From Gordionus sp. m RMFG-2023 (taxonomy: Eukaryota > Nematomorpha > Gordioida > Chordodea > Parachordodidae): 64,000 nucleotides of DNA. Location of the stretch: positions 10,393,366 through 10,457,365 of the forward strand of contig NC_088777.1 in the NCBI RefSeq assembly GCF_954871325.1, read 5' to 3'. Position 1 is the stretch's first letter. Each line of letters starts with the position of its first letter. This document shows positions 21,576 through 34,676 of this stretch, piece after piece. The notes under the pieces are model-generated. The model was not told where the DNA came from. It was given only the letters and a program-made list of their open reading frames with translations, and made no database searches. A program made the translations under genes and the position numbers.

Positions 21576-23901
21576 GAAAACCGTCAATTCCCCCTGCTGA
21601 ATTTTAATTAAAGAATAAAACTGTATATAATTTCTTCTTTGCATATTTCTATTGAATTAGATTTTAAGTGGGAAGATCCTCAGCAAAAGCCTGAAGGTGC
21701 AATTGTTTAAATAAAATGAAAGTATGTTCATCCGGGGGTGGGGAGGGGGGCCAATTTTTTTTAAAGATTATTTTACATTTGGGCGAAATCAGAAATAGCC
21801 TTTACATCAGGTACATAATTTTTCATTCCTAAGTCATAAAAATCGTCCATTCTAATTTTAATCGAGAGGTTAAAAGATTTTCCCTTGTAAGGGAATTTAA
21901 ATTGATTTGCATAATAAGTGTTATTAAAAAATTAGAAATTAAACCAAGGTTAGACAAGCATTTTAGAAGAAAAAAGAAAATTTAAAACTTTTTTATATGT
22001 AATTTGTGATATATATTTATAATGTTATAATTAAATCCTTCATGAAAAAAAAGGAGGGGAGGGAGGAGATATATGGATGAATGATCTAGCTAAATTTCCG
22101 AAATTGTTTATTAAAAAATTTATTTAAAATGTGATTTTAAAATTTTGAATAACGATTCAAACAGTAATTTTTAAAATGTTATTTGTCTTGAAGATGGATG
22201 TTGACGAGATAAACAATTTAAATCTAATTGTAGACTAGATCTCTCATTTATATATTTTTTTAACTAAACAAGGTAATATTATATTTTTCATGAAATATAA
22301 AAAAAGGTGAATCATGAAAAAAAAACTACAAAGTTTGATATTAGTTTAGTAATTTTACGTAGATAATCCAATTGAATATTTAGCAAATTATGAGACAGAC
22401 TCAGTGGCTTAACCAAAATATATCTAGAAGGAAAGGGGTACAAAAAAAATTTCGAGGCTTCACCTCCCCCCCCTCTCAACTCTCATTTGCCTGACATTCT
22501 GTCCGGTTTCTTATGAAAAATTCCGATCAGGGTTTATGATTTTCCTGTAGTTATATTTTTGGGTTTTTTAAATAATGGAATATATCATCTCCGTTAAGTT
22601 GGCAAACACTTAACTACTTCTAAAATCCATGTTAAATATCTCGTGCATTATAAGCGCCCATGAGCGCTTTGCACAGGCAGCCAATATTAAAGAAAATTTT
22701 TAGCAATAAATTTTGAAAAAACTTTTAACATTAAAAACCTAACTGATAGCAGTTATAAAAATTTTATCAATTTTTAGTAAATCAAATTGTATATTATTTT
22801 TATTTTAATCCGTCTCGTAAATGCTATAATAAAAAAAAAGTTATTCTGAAAATAAGTAAAAAAAAATTACCATGATTATAATTTGAGGCTGAGGTTCAGG
22901 GATAATAAAAGTGAAAGCAACGGCATTCTTGCTACTCTACTGGGAGATATGCCCTAATATTAGTATAAAATTGGCATCCTGACAGAATGGATGGGAAATA
23001 TAAAATCACCAATTATTTGCGCTAATATTTTGTGCCTGAGTAATATTTAATAGTTCCTCAATAAATTGCGAAACCTAAAAAATAACTGAGATATAAACAA
23101 AATAAAAAAATATGATGTAACGCTTTGAGCAGGAAGTGAACCAAGTTTTGAAAACAATAATTCTGAAACTTATAAACCATAAAGTAGTGCTTAATTAGTT
23201 TATTCTATTGTAAACCTGAAAAATTAGTTGCTGGTGAAATAAATAAATAAATTGTTAAATTGGCTCCAGAACGGACAATAGGGACTATCATAATGGTTTG
23301 CATTAATACTTAAAGCCTTATTTATAAATTCTTCAATAAATTTCGCCAACAATATCACTCTTTACGCATGAAGTAAACCAATTTGGAAGCATCCTAAAAT
23401 TTATATTAATGATAAGTTTATATCATTTTAGTTCATCGACTAAATGGTAAAAAACGCATTATTAATAAAATAATAAAAAATTGCCAAGGTTAGCATCATA
23501 CCACTAGAAGCAATTATTTAGGTCAATATAATATTAATTAGTATACTTACTGATTCATCAATAGTTTTTCCAGTTAATAACCAGTAATCACTTTTAAGCA
23601 AAATGAAAACTATAATGGCACGCCTTAGGCTGAGTCATAAATATCGGATTTTAAATTGTGATTAAGTAGATTTAGCTAACATACATTGAATTTTATTTTC
23701 ACTGATTTAAAATATTTTGGGATCATATGATTTTCCGATTTTACTTAAGCCTTTATAATTTTAATTATATCATTAATTAGTTTACAAATATATATAATAA
23801 AAAAATATTAATGGTATTATATATTGATAATGATTTGTAATATCTGTAAATATATTCAAATTTGATTCATCTAATTTTTTTTATATCCCAACAATAACAA
23901 T
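21576..23901. other. Non-genic DNA with one hAT-like terminus and a decayed duplication
   Basis: CAGTGGCTTAACCA at 22402 resembles the CAGTGGCGTAGCCA terminus common in hAT elements, but no partner end was found. On the minus strand two related patches, KFIEEFINKALSINANHYD (about 23260-23350) and QFIEELLNITQAQNISANN (about 23010-23070), look like tandem copies of one coding segment, with stops around them. A G-rich tract lies at 21733-21751. Confidence 0.3.
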
Positions 23902-24021
23902 ATGGTAAACATGGGGTATAATCTAGACCTGTACCCCGATGAAAAAATTTACGTCGGTGACATTTACTTTAAAACTATTAGCGATTGGCAGCTAACCAAT
24001 TTTTTCATCGCCATTTATTGA
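23902..24021 (+). CDS. Small open frame, 39 codons, overlapping a hairpin
   Basis: It reads MVNMGYNLDLYPDEKIYVGD and then a short hydrophobic end. Within it CGATGAAAAAATT (23938) and AATTTTTTCATCG (23998) form an inverted repeat with a loop of about 50 bp, so the stretch may instead be a tiny decayed MITE. No family is recognised. Confidence 0.25.
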   Translation: MVNMGYNLDLYPDEKIYVGDIYFKTISDWQLTNFFIAIY

Positions 24022-25550
24022 TGAGGGCGCAACCGAATTTTTTTAAATTTAATTTTTTGTATGCAAATTTCTTTAAAACAACTTTTGCCATATAAAATTT
24101 ATTATATATAAATATATTATGAATTTAACATTTTTATTGTAATTAAAATTATTTTGTTTAGGCATAGTGAGGATCTTTTTGAATTTAAAGTAAGCACAGT
24201 AGCTGAAAAAATACACTCAAATGAAAATCTATAGTTGGGAGACATAATATTTTACAGGATAGAACTAAAAGTTCAGGAAGTTCTAATTTTCTTATTTTTC
24301 AAAATTCTAGAACATTATCTGTAATTAAAAATAGAGAAAATAATAAGTTAACATATTCTGAAACATTAACGAAAATATAAAATATTTCCTAAAAATTACG
24401 AATATAAATGAATTTTTACAAATAATTTCGATAATACGAATAGCACGAATAATTTCTAACAATACTAATAATTTTTAATAATATGAATAATTCAATCGAA
24501 TAATAAAATCTTGCTATTCGACGAATATTTTTATTCGACTCGAATAATTGTGCTGTTCGTTTTCGCAAAATACGAATAAAGTTTAATCGAATAACGAATA
24601 ATTCGTTGGCCTACTTTGCCCTACCTCTTGAAATTATTTTAAAGATGCAATTCAAAAACAAATTTACCAGTTATATTTCCAGAATCTATCAATCAAATCT
24701 TTTTTACGATTATGTACTCCCTACTTTCCTTTCTTATTTTCTTCCTAATATAAAACTGACTATATATCATTTGAGGAGTAAGAATAATTAGGAAAATTGG
24801 GAGTAAATATAAACATGGGTAATTTCGTTTCTTATTTTAACCTGAAGATAAGATGGCTCATATAATGAAATAAATAATAAAATTCTCGAATTTTAACATA
24901 AAGTCACTCCCGTGAAGACATTTTTAATACAAAACTCTTTCTACCGACTAGGCTTCAGAGGGGCTATTATATTTAATAAATAACAACTTTATATTGCTAT
25001 AATCATTAAATATATTAAAATCCCGACACTTAAAAAAAAAATTAAAAATTCGATGAGTGTCAAAACTTATATCAATATTTATTATCATCTAAGGGGTGCC
25101 CAATCTAATATTGAATTCGTTAATTTCTTTTCAGAGATGGTCTAGAAATATTGGCCCAAAAATTATGATATATATATTTTTTAAATTTAATATAAATAAA
25201 ATAAATTTTATAATTTATCATGTTGTACGTCACCAATTCCTTTAGTTGTTTTTGTAAATCCCAGACATATTAATAAAGGAATTTAATTCAAATATTATTA
25301 TTTACTATAAAAAAAACGTAAAATAAAATTATATCAAATGTTTCTAGGAATAGATAATTAATAGATACCTTAAAATAGTGTGTAATTAGATATAGATAAA
25401 ACAAAGCATTTTACATTTATTACGATTTCGGATACAAATACAAATACTTTTCTTTATTTATTATTATAAATTAAATTTAAACGTAAATAAACAGTTCATT
25501 AAAAAACTCAATTTATGCCACGAGTTAGCGAAAACATTAATAACATTTCA
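24022..25550. other. A+T-rich DNA; ATTCG-rich transposon terminus at about 24400-24616
   Basis: From about 24400 many ATTCG/CGAAT words appear, ending at AACGAATAATTCGTTGGCCTA (24593-24613). The same word set forms the ends of the hAT copies at about 40965-41886 and 61031-61892, and the latter begins TAGGCCTA. This is therefore probably one end of a related copy. Its other end was not found. The 61-codon plus-strand frame just after it has no recognised family. Confidence 0.4.
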
Positions 25551-26150
25551 GTTTAATCCCATTTTATTTTTGAAATGAGTATTTACAAAATTGAAAGCGG
25601 CTATGTAATAATTCTGAAGAGGATAATGATATAGAACAAGTTCATATTGAGAGTTTTTTTAAGCTTTTGATTTAGCAGCAATACTAAAAACACCCAGAGT
25701 CTCTACATTTTAATAATAATTTAAGATGGAAAGTATAAGAGGTGACTCTTTACCAACTCTATCACATTCCTAGATAGATAGTATATAATGAGAAAAAAAA
25801 ATGATATTTGCATTATATGCTTTTAGGTTAAACTCTCTTAACTAAAAAAGGAAATGTGATAATGGACCATGCAATTTTTCCATCATTTTATGTTGAAAAA
25901 GACGAATGTTTTAATTTTGAAAAAGAGATAGAAGTATTCAATTATTTGAAAGATGAGTGCAAACATATTATAGTTTTAAAATTATAAAATTCATTTTTTT
26001 TAAAACATATATAATTCTATATTGCCACTGCTCCTGAAGAAAGATTAATTTCATTTGTATACAAAGTGGCCAATTAGGCCTAGACTAAATGATATTTTAT
26101 TTGGAAAATTTATTACAGTATTAATTAATCACATATAAATATCTAACAAC
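25551..26150 (+). pseudogene. Decayed hAT transposase
   Basis: A 41-codon frame at 25862-25987 (MDHAIFPSFYVEKDECFNFE, then E-V-F-N-Y-L) fits the stretch before the dimerisation domain, where E-V-x-x-Y-L is usual. At 26021-26130 ATAPEERLISFVYKVAN is followed, after a frame change, by RPRLNDILFGKF. This fits A-T-x-A-P-S-E-R-x-F-S and then R-x-R-L-N of hATC domains. No termini or target duplications were identified. It is old and non-functional. Confidence 0.5.
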
Positions 26151-27624
26151 TTTCTTATAAAATTAACTTATTGTAATTATTGTCTTTTTTTTTAATTTTA
26201 TCAAAATGTATGAAATTTTGTCATTGTTTTTGTTTTATTTTTTAAACATTATGTTATAATAATGATTCTTTGTCTGCAATATTTCATTTATTGTTCAATT
26301 ATGTTCAATTTTACGTTTTAAAATGCTCTATAAAGTTGTGCTAATGACATTGGCAATCACATTTACATATGTTATTTCTAATGTTTGTATTACCGCAGAT
26401 TAAATAAATAACTGGAAAATTTTCGATATTATTTATTATAAGAATTTTAGAAATGGTTAATAATAAAATTTTTAGTATTTATATTTAAATATTTTTTTCA
26501 AAAATTTTATAGGCATTTAATTTAGTTTATATTTAAAATAAAATGCATTCATTTAAAACTTATTGGCTAGTAGGGAAAGAACAATAAATAACCCTTCACT
26601 ACTATTCGGCCTAACTGGCTAAGAATCATACTTACCCTATATTTCTATCGACTCATAGGACCATGAACATACTATGAACACCATATCAAAAGTTAGAAGA
26701 TCATTTAAACAATGAGTATCCTGACGTGACTATTATATATTAATATATAGATATGTTATAATCATAGACTTATATTAATATAGACTGCTTAAGGCCCGAT
26801 TCTTTAATGTTATAAAAACGCCTTTCATTTGGGATTGCAAAATAGAACCTTTATTTTAATAAGTCTATGTTTAGAATGATTTTAACGTAATACTTCATGC
26901 TTTATGATTTTTAAATTTTTTTTTATTTAAATCGCATTTAAATATAAATTGCAAGATACAACATTTTTCAAGAAAATATAATAAAAAATAATTAATTACT
27001 TTAAATTTTAATATATTTTATATATAACAAAAATAGCGGTTTAATTTACAAAAGAATATGAATATATATATTATCATATAAAATGATGTAAATTTATAAT
27101 TCATGTAAAAGTTTTTTTTGTTCAGCAAAAATAAGGATGTATCTTTTTCATATGTATTAAGCATTTATTTTTTTTGTTTTTACGAACAATTTCATTCTGA
27201 AATTATCTTAAACTTTCTTAAACCTTTAACAGTCTTAATATAATGAAAATTAAGTTAAATCTGTATTATAATACATAATGTAATGAGTAAAGATATAATT
27301 CTATAATTTTAATTTTTCTTACTATTTTTTAATCTACAGACATAATGTTAATATCTCTGACTTTTTTCCCCTATTTTTATTCCTGATCACTATTATACAT
27401 TCAAATGAACTTTTTATCCAACATCCACAAATTTGGTAATATTAATTTATCAATTAAATAAATGTGTTTTTATGAGATTTTTAATTTTTCCATTAACAAA
27501 ATCCTTGTAATGCAATTTCAAGGAAGAAATAAGTTTCTTTTAACTCAATAGCTTTTTTAGTTCAAATGCTATACCATAAGTATATAAATTTTCTTTAATT
27601 TTTAATTTGAATCAATCAATTAAT
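26151..27624. other. A+T-rich DNA without a supported gene
   Basis: Nothing beyond homopolymer runs and simple A+T sequence is seen. Confidence 0.4.
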
Positions 27625-27714
27625 AATTTTTATGATTTTGATTATTATTTATTTATTTATTTGAATGAATTTGAAGCATTAATAAAAGATCTGGGTGATT
27701 TTTATGATGTCATG
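27625..27714 (+). CDS. Weak candidate exon
   Basis: An open stretch ends LNEFEALIKDLGDFYDVM exactly at a very good donor (CATG/GTGAGT at 27714/27715). The acceptor side is unclear and the peptide is short, so this may be chance. Confidence 0.2.
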
Positions 27715-28518
27715 GTGAGTAAAAGTGATATTTAAATTAATATAGTTATTTTTTAATACATATTTTTTTAATTTACAAATATGTTAATATTCCGACTTCT
27801 TTTTTTCTATTATCTTTATTCATGATCATTATTTTTAACAAGAATAGAATGTGGCTTTGAATCAAAATGTTTATCATATTTTTTAATTATCTAGGTTTCC
27901 AATAAAAGCTCTTTAAATAAGTGGACCCATGCAGTTAAGAGAACATTTTTAAACAGTATATGCTAGATCTGGAATTATAATCCCTTAGTCATTTTCAAAT
28001 ATTAATTAAACTCATGGTTCCTGGATTTAAAAACATTTTATTTCAACATTTTGCAAGAAAAGAAAGCTTAAATTTCAAAATAAAATTGGAAATAAATTAA
28101 TTAAAAAGATTATATTTTTCGTCCAATTATTTTTTTTTAATTATAAAACATATTTGCTGTTTTTTAATAAACTTTTATGTTTTCATGATTTCTATAGGGT
28201 TTTTAATTTTGCATTTTGTAATTTATCAATAAAGCCAATATTTTTGTTATTTAATAAATATATAAATCAAATTTTTTAAAAATGCTCTATGTTGCGGAAA
28301 TTTTATTGTTACTTTATTTTCTTATTATATATTATTAATATAAAAACTGTTTAATTTATATAATTAGATTTCTACATTTATTAAAATATGAATTTTTAAA
28401 TTAGTTATTTTGGAAAAATGTTATATCTTGCAATTTATATTTATATGGTATTTATATAATATATAAAAAATTAATTAGTATATGAAATATTTAACGTTAA
28501 AATCATTATAAACATATA
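27715..28518. other. A+T-rich DNA without a supported gene
   Basis: No exon or repeat was seen between the weak exon at 27714 and the left LTR. Confidence 0.35.
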
Positions 28519-28524
28519 CTTATT

Positions 28525-28670
28525 ATTATAAATGATATATATTATATATATTATTAATGTCAAAATGTTATATACAAATCAATCATGCATATATATACGA
28601 ATTGTAATTATATACCATTTTATCATGTGACTTATTCATACTAATAAATAAATTGTATCTTAATTGTATA
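28525..28670 (+). repeat. Left LTR of the Ty3/gypsy element
   Basis: It matches the right LTR over about 145 bp, with shared blocks ACGAATTGTAATTATATACC and TTATCATGTGACTTATTCAT and an end at TTAATTGTATA. The exact first base is uncertain because both copies begin in simple A+T sequence. Confidence 0.8.
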
Positions 28671-28814
28671 TTAGCGACGATCTCATTATGAATAAAAAAC
28701 CAATTACTAGTGGTAAATTGAATACAAATGAAACGAATAATATTAATCAAAGTGAATTGAATACAAATGAAACGAATAATATTAATCAAGTAAATAATGT
28801 TATACAAATAAAAT

Positions 28815-29640
28815 TTGAAAACTATGACAAACAAAACAACTTTCAAGATTATATTGAATATAGATGTATTAAAGGTAAGAGTTATATTAATAAACAATGA
28901 AACCAAAAAAAAAATATTATTTGCTTATATGGGGATTAGTAATTTGGCTGAGATGAGATCTTTTTTATATCCTAAAATTTTGAAAGAACTTAATTATGAG
29001 GAGATAATTGAAGTGGGTAAAAAAGTATTTAAGCCTATTTCAACGTTATTCAGCTCGAGAAATAAGTTTATTCGGATAGAAAGAGGGGATGGTGAAGCAG
29101 TTGCTGAGTTTGCAGACCGACTTAAAAAATTGCCACAAGAGTGTAAACTTGAATCTGACCTGGATGGGAGATTTAGGGATCAGATGGTGGCTGGAATCAA
29201 AATGGGTGCATTGGAGAAAGATATTAGCACCAGATTTCCAGATGGAATAAATGACATGGGAGAAAGGGCGAGTTTTCAACAGGTTTTAAATATGGCTTTG
29301 GCAATGGAAAGGGCTGAGGATGAAATGACAAATATGATAGTAAAAAAAATCAATAAACCTAAAGAGCAGATAGAGAATAATCAAGGAAATTTTTCTAATC
29401 AAAAGTACCCATATAATAATAATAAAGAAAAAGGAAATTTTAGTTATTACAATAATAATATTAATAATTTTAAGTTCAGAGATAACAGTAAATTTAACAA
29501 TAATGATATATGTAAATACAATGAATGCTCAAAATGTGGAAGAACTCACCCCCCCCCCCCATTTTCAATGTTTTGCATCAAGGGTGAAATGTTAAAATTG
29601 CCAAAAGGTAGGGCATTATGCTAAATATTGTAAGGGACGG
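28815..29640 (+). pseudogene. gag-like region of the Ty3/gypsy element
   Basis: The region encodes a capsid-like helical stretch with a low-complexity Asn-rich tail, then Cys/His sequence of zinc-knuckle type typical of Ty3/gypsy nucleocapsids. It lies just after the left LTR and before the protease, as expected. It belongs to a broken copy. Confidence 0.65.
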
Positions 29641-29699
29641 AAGTTACATGCTATGCATCGAGATGACAATGACTCATCAGATTCATTAATAATATTTCC

Positions 29700-32540
29700 C
29701 AAATTGGTAGAAATAGTGCGAAGATATCTGTTAGGATAAATGGAGTACCTATAGAATTTGACTATAATACGGGGGCACAGGTATCGGTGATTAGGAAACA
29801 ATATTGGGATAAAATTGGCCGACCCAAGCTTGGACCAACCAAACCTCTGTCAGTATATGGTAACCAACCGCTGGATGTACTTGGTGAGACTATGGTAAGG
29901 GTTCGTCTTGAAAAGATAAGCAGACTACCGATTGTGGTGACCCGTTCAAATGACATACCATTATTTGGACTACCATGGATATTGGCATTTAATATGTTTA
30001 TCCCACGACAAGTTATTATACGTAGTATCACAAGTAAAGAGGTTATGACAACCGATAAACAAATTGCTGGCATGGCGACAGAATTTTTCAGTGTTTTTGA
30101 TGACAAGCCAGGACGGGTGAATGATATGGAAGTTAGCATACATCTGAGTGAGGCATCAAGGCCGAAATCATGGCCAGCTCGTAGAGTACCTTTTCCATTA
30201 CGAAAACCAATTGAAATGGAACTCGATAGATTGGTTAAATCGGGAATATTGAAGGAGATTGACCCAACCAAAAAACGTATGACGTGGGCTACCCCAACAG
30301 TAAACGTACGCAAAACAAATGGAAAAATCAGGATTTGTGCGGATTTTAAGGTGACATTAAACCCATATATTTTATACGATTATCATATTATACCAACGGT
30401 GGATGATCTTTTAACCAAATTAAAAGATGGGTTGAAATTTACGGTGATAGATTTGAAAGATGCATATTTACAATTATTAATAAAAGTGAGTTCAAAAGAA
30501 TACTTAACCATATTAACCCATATTGGTTATTTCCAATATCAGTGTATGTCTTTCGGTCTTTCAAGTGCGCCGACCATCTTCCAAAGATATATGGATAATT
30601 TATTACAAGACTGCCAAATGACGGGAGTATATCTTGACGATATTATCATAACGGAGAAAAATGATGTAGAACATTTGAATAACGTAAAAAAGTATTAATG
30701 AAATTAAAACAGGTGGGTATGAAGGCAAAATGGGCCAAAATACGCTTTTTAAATGAATCAGTTTCTTATCTAGGTTTTGTAATAGACAAAAATGGAATAC
30801 ACCCAGCGAAAGAAAAAATAGATGCTATTCGAAGGATACCAACTTATAATAATAAACACCAATTACGATCTTTTTTAGGACTTGTGAATTATCACGAGAG
30901 ATTTTTGCCACATCTGCATGGAATTGCCGCTGCACTGCATAAATTAACAAGCATTAAATGTCGCTGGGGTTGGTCGGACAGGGAACAACAGGTATTTGAT
31001 AAAATAAAACAGCTTTTGTTAACAAATAAAACGCTAATTCCATATTCGCCAAACTTGCCAATTATATTGGAAGGTGACGCCTCCAACACTGGTTTTAGAG
31101 CTGTGTTGTGTCATTTAGTAATTAGCAGACCTATCGCATTTGCCTCGCGAACATTATTAGAGTCAGGAAAAAATTATGCACCAATAGAAAAAGAGGCACG
31201 AGCACTTTTGTTTGGAATGGAAAAATTTCATACTTTCATTTTTGGTAGAAAATTTGAGAACAGATCACAAACCTTTGGAAAAATTATTTGGTGATAAACG
31301 GGAACTACCAACAATAGTCAATGCGCTGGGCTTGGAAAATGTCCGCATATGATTTTAATATTGAATATGTTTCAGGAAAAGAAAATAAAGTAGCTGATAC
31401 TTTATCTAGATTGCCAGTAGAAGGCATAGAATCAAATAACGAGCAAAAACATGCGTTAAAAATTAGAGCTATAAATTTGCACGATATAAATATTAGTCAA
31501 GTTGAACTACAAAAGGAAACAAGGAATGATAGCATGTTTAAAAAAGTAGTAAAAAACAGTGAACGTGGATGGGTGGATTTTGATACGAAAAAAGATACAG
31601 ATATAGTTTGTTTTTATAGTCGTAGAGAGGAATTGTCAGTAGATCATGATGTTATTGAATGGAATGTGAAGTTGGTAATTCCAACCGTTTTGAGGAAATC
31701 AATATTAACGATTATACACAGAGGGCATCCAGGAATAAATGCTATGAAATCAATTTTTAGAATGTATTGTTGGTGGCCTAATTGCGATAAAGATATTGAA
31801 CAATATGTTCGTCAATGTATGCCATGTCAAAGTAACCGGTCGAATATTGTGGAGGTTCAATATGCCATGGCAACGAATTCATTTGGATTTCGCGAGGCCT
31901 ATTGATTCGTATTCATGGTTAGTTGGAATTGATGCACATACTAAATGGGTTGAGGTTGAGTTAATGAGAGAGACCACGTCCACAACAATGATCAGGGCTT
32001 TAATTAAATGGTTCGCACGGTTTGGAACACATTAGACAAATTGTATCAGATAATGGACCTCAATTTATTTCTAAAGAATTTCAAAAATTTTGTTTCGAGA
32101 AAAATATTAAATTGATACATACAACATTGTACCATCCAAAAACGAACGATTTAGCGGAAAGAACAATATGAACCCTCAAGAGTCGATATTTTGCAACTAG
32201 GAAAGACATCAGGGAGACTGAGGAAGCCATGGGAGAAGTTTTGATAGTATATAGAATGGGTGAATATCAATCAACTGGACGTTCACTAGCAAAATTATTA
32301 TTGGGGCGAAATTTAAAAATGGGATTAAATTGGTTACATCCAAATGTTAGGGATGAAATGGAACGATCGAATATACGACAAAAAGCAGCGCATGATGAAC
32401 ATAGTCAAATGAGGGAATTTAAGATTGCACAACCGGTATGGGTGCATAAAGAAATAGATTCAGGTTGGAGAGAAGGAGTTATAAAATCCAGAACTGGTAG
32501 ATATTCTTATTTGGTAGAAAGCAAGGATAGAATAGTATGA
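29700..32540 (+). pseudogene. pol region: protease, reverse transcriptase, RNase H, integrase
   Basis: In order there are an aspartic-protease-like segment, a reverse transcriptase with the YLDD active-site box near 30630, an RNase H segment beginning near 31050, and an integrase with an HHCC zinc-binding N-terminal part near 31690-31850, followed by core and C-terminal remnants. This is the Ty3/gypsy arrangement. Small frames on the other strand here are shadows. The copy is broken and treated as a fossil. Confidence 0.85.
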
Positions 32541-32832
32541 AAGCATGCGGATCAACTTCGAAAAAGGGAGGTAGCTAAAGAAATGGAGAAGTCTGGGCCA
32601 GGAGGAGAAAATAAAGAAAATATGGAGTCAAAGAGAGAGGAAGAAAATGGAGAAAATATGGAGTCAGAGAGCGAGGAAAAAAATATAAAAAATAGAGAGT
32701 CGAATAGGATATAGTTGAGATTTTAGAAAATGTGGAAGATAACGGAAAACTAGAAACGCGGAAATCACAAAGAGCGAGGAAACCTATAAATCGGCTGATT
32801 GAGGAGTTGTAAGATCATATGTGTGGGGATAT

Positions 32833-32981
32833 GTTTTAAATGAGATATATTATATATATTATTAATGTCATAAATGTCATATACAAATCAATCATGTATA
32901 TGTATATACGAATTGTAATTATATACCATTTTATCATGTGACTTATTCATACTAATAAAGGAATTGTATCTTAATTGTATA
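32833..32981 (+). repeat. Right LTR of the Ty3/gypsy element
   Basis: It is the partner of 28525-28670. A purine-rich stretch with GTGTGGGGAT precedes it, in the position expected of a polypurine tract. It ends TTAATTGTATA, followed by the probable target repeat CTTATT. Confidence 0.8.
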
Positions 32982-32987
32982 CTTATT

Positions 32988-33712
32988 AAAATAAAAGTTG
33001 CTATTTTGCAAATGGCTATTATTTTAAAGTCGTCTGTTAAGTTTATGATTTAAATAATATTAATTGTCTCTTGTTTTAACATTTTTGTTGTTATATGTTT
33101 TTGCATATATTTTCTGTTTATTTAATAATTAACCCAAAATACGGTGTTCTACCAATGTCTATATGGCTGGGATGGGTAGGAGACAATGTCTCAAAAATAT
33201 TTTGGCATATTATAGGATAGGTATAAATTTTTTGGTGTAGATCGTTTTTGAGGGAGTAGACATAAATTTTTGGGGGGTTGGCATTAATTTTTGGAAGGTA
33301 TTTTTTTTTGACTTGTATTATACACTTTTAAATTCAACAATAGATACGATCATGATGTATATGGTTGATTATATTCTGCTAATAAATGTAATTAAAAAAA
33401 ATATGTCTATAAAGTAATAAAAAACTATAAATATTTTCTTTTTAAATTTTAAACCTTTTTATTAATTTTTTTTACAATTTTACATATAAAATATTAATAT
33501 CATTATTATTTGTTATTTTCTAAAAGTATAGAGGTTAACATATATGATTAATTTAATAATAAATTTCAGGAATAGAATATAATGAATCATTTAAAATTTT
33601 AGCAAAATACTTTAAATATTATTATTAGAAATAAGATTGATAGCTAAACAAATTTTAACAATATTCTTTATTTAATAATTAGCAAACTTTCAAAGTTATT
33701 GAAGATTCTCAG
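32988..33712. other. Non-genic DNA
   Basis: A G-rich patch at 33160-33310 repeats variants of TAAATTTTTTGG, but no terminal repeats or frames were found. Confidence 0.3.
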
Positions 33713-33842
33713 ATTATATTTTCTTCTCGTACAATAATCAATCCCAATGGAGTGATCCAAACGATTTTTCAATTGCCTATGGATATTTAGCTAGAATTAG
33801 AGATTTAATTGTTTTTTCTAGCCTAAATAGATCTGGAAGGAA
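33713..33842 (+). CDS. Candidate exon, unrecognised
   Basis: After GATTCTCAG (acceptor) the frame reads YIFFSYNNQSQWSDPNDFSI, then a stretch ending SSLNRSGR-K at a donor-like GGAA/GTAAAT (33842/33843). It is open in one frame throughout. A second frame is also open for 27 codons, which lowers confidence. The minus-strand frame at 33883-34074 has no recognised features. Confidence 0.3.
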
Positions 33843-34354
33843 GTAAATAAAATGTTATTGTGAGAATATAAATGGCAGCTTATTACAAGATTCTTTTAAT
33901 TAATATAACAGCATCTTGATTTAGCGAATATCGCGATAGAAGGCCGCTAATTTTTTTAGGAGGGTAGAGGTAGATTTTGTAGGGGGGTTTGCCTTCAAAT
34001 CTTTTGCTGTAGACGCTGTAAACTACTCTGAATAGATTAGTGTAAGCAGAAATTAGTTTTAATAATAAGACCATGAGCTTATACTTTAAAATAATTATAC
34101 TATAAAATCTTTTAATAATTAAAATATAATTATAAGATGGAAAATAAAATTTATAATAAAAAAAAATGTCAATTAATAAAGATAAATTACAGATTCACCA
34201 GTTTTAAAAACTGTAATAACTCAAAATCTATTTTAAACCAAATTAATAATTATACACATGTATATATTTTACGTAAAATTATTAATTTCTTAAAAAATTT
34301 ATATCTAAATGCCTACTAATGGATTTTAAATAATAAAATTTTTATAAAAATTTA
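33843..34354. other. A+T-rich DNA without a supported gene
   Basis: Only low-complexity Lys/Asn-rich frames are present, as expected from A runs. Confidence 0.35.
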
Positions 34355-34470
34355 GTGTTGTGTTGTTAAAATGGCCGGATTTGGTTGATTTTTAAAACCC
34401 TATTAAGACTGTAGCCAATGATTATCATTGGTCATTGCATTTTTCACCATGTGAATATTCTTCATAAAAA
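34355..34470. mobile_element. Fragment of a TAGTGTTG-family MITE
   Basis: The stretch from TTAGTGTTGTGTTG through GGCCGGATTTGGTTGATTTTTAAAA follows the pattern of the ends at 12536, 37125 and 38593 (AGTGTTG, a G+C-rich block, then GATTTTTAAAA). No matching second end was found, so this is a truncated copy. Confidence 0.4.
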
Positions 34471-34532
34471 TTAGGGGGTTAATAAATTTTATTTGATTTC
34501 AAACTATTTATTTAGTGCTCATTTTTTCAAAA

Positions 34533-34676
34533 ATGACCTTACTTAGATTAGACAGATGTTATACAGTAACGTTTGATGTAAGTGAATTATATCGAATTAA
34601 TAAACGGTTAGCGGTCATAGAATATTGGCCGGAGAAGACAAACATTATTGGTTTTGATCAATATATCACATTTTAA
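34533..34676 (+). CDS. Small open frame, 47 codons, unrecognised
   Basis: It starts MTLLRLDRCYTVTFDVSELY, continues with RINKRLAVIEYWPEKTNIIG, and stops at 34674-34676. The mix of charged and aromatic residues differs from the Lys/Asn/Ile noise of nearby frames, so it may be a real small gene or exon. No domain is recognised. Confidence 0.35.
   Translation: MTLLRLDRCYTVTFDVSELYRINKRLAVIEYWPEKTNIIGFDQYITF

Larger units (their letters stand above)
28519..32987 (+). mobile_element. Ty3/gypsy (Metaviridae) LTR retrotransposon, broken
   Basis: Two short LTRs (about 28525-28670 and 32833-32981) bound an internal region with gag and then pol in the order protease, reverse transcriptase, RNase H, integrase, the Ty3/gypsy order. 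The hexamer CTTATT flanks both sides (28519-28524 and 32982-32987) as a probable target duplication. No envelope gene is seen. The LTRs look about 95% alike by eye, so the insertion is of moderate age. The internal region carries several interruptions (at least half a dozen), so the copy is a fossil. Confidence 0.88.

Noticed and set aside
29762-30313. 183-codon minus-strand frame
   Set aside because: It is antisense to the pol region of the Ty3/gypsy fossil and has no family features.
28525-32981. An envelope gene or retrovirus proper
   Set aside because: No envelope-like region lies between integrase and the right LTR; the layout is that of a Ty3/gypsy retrotransposon.
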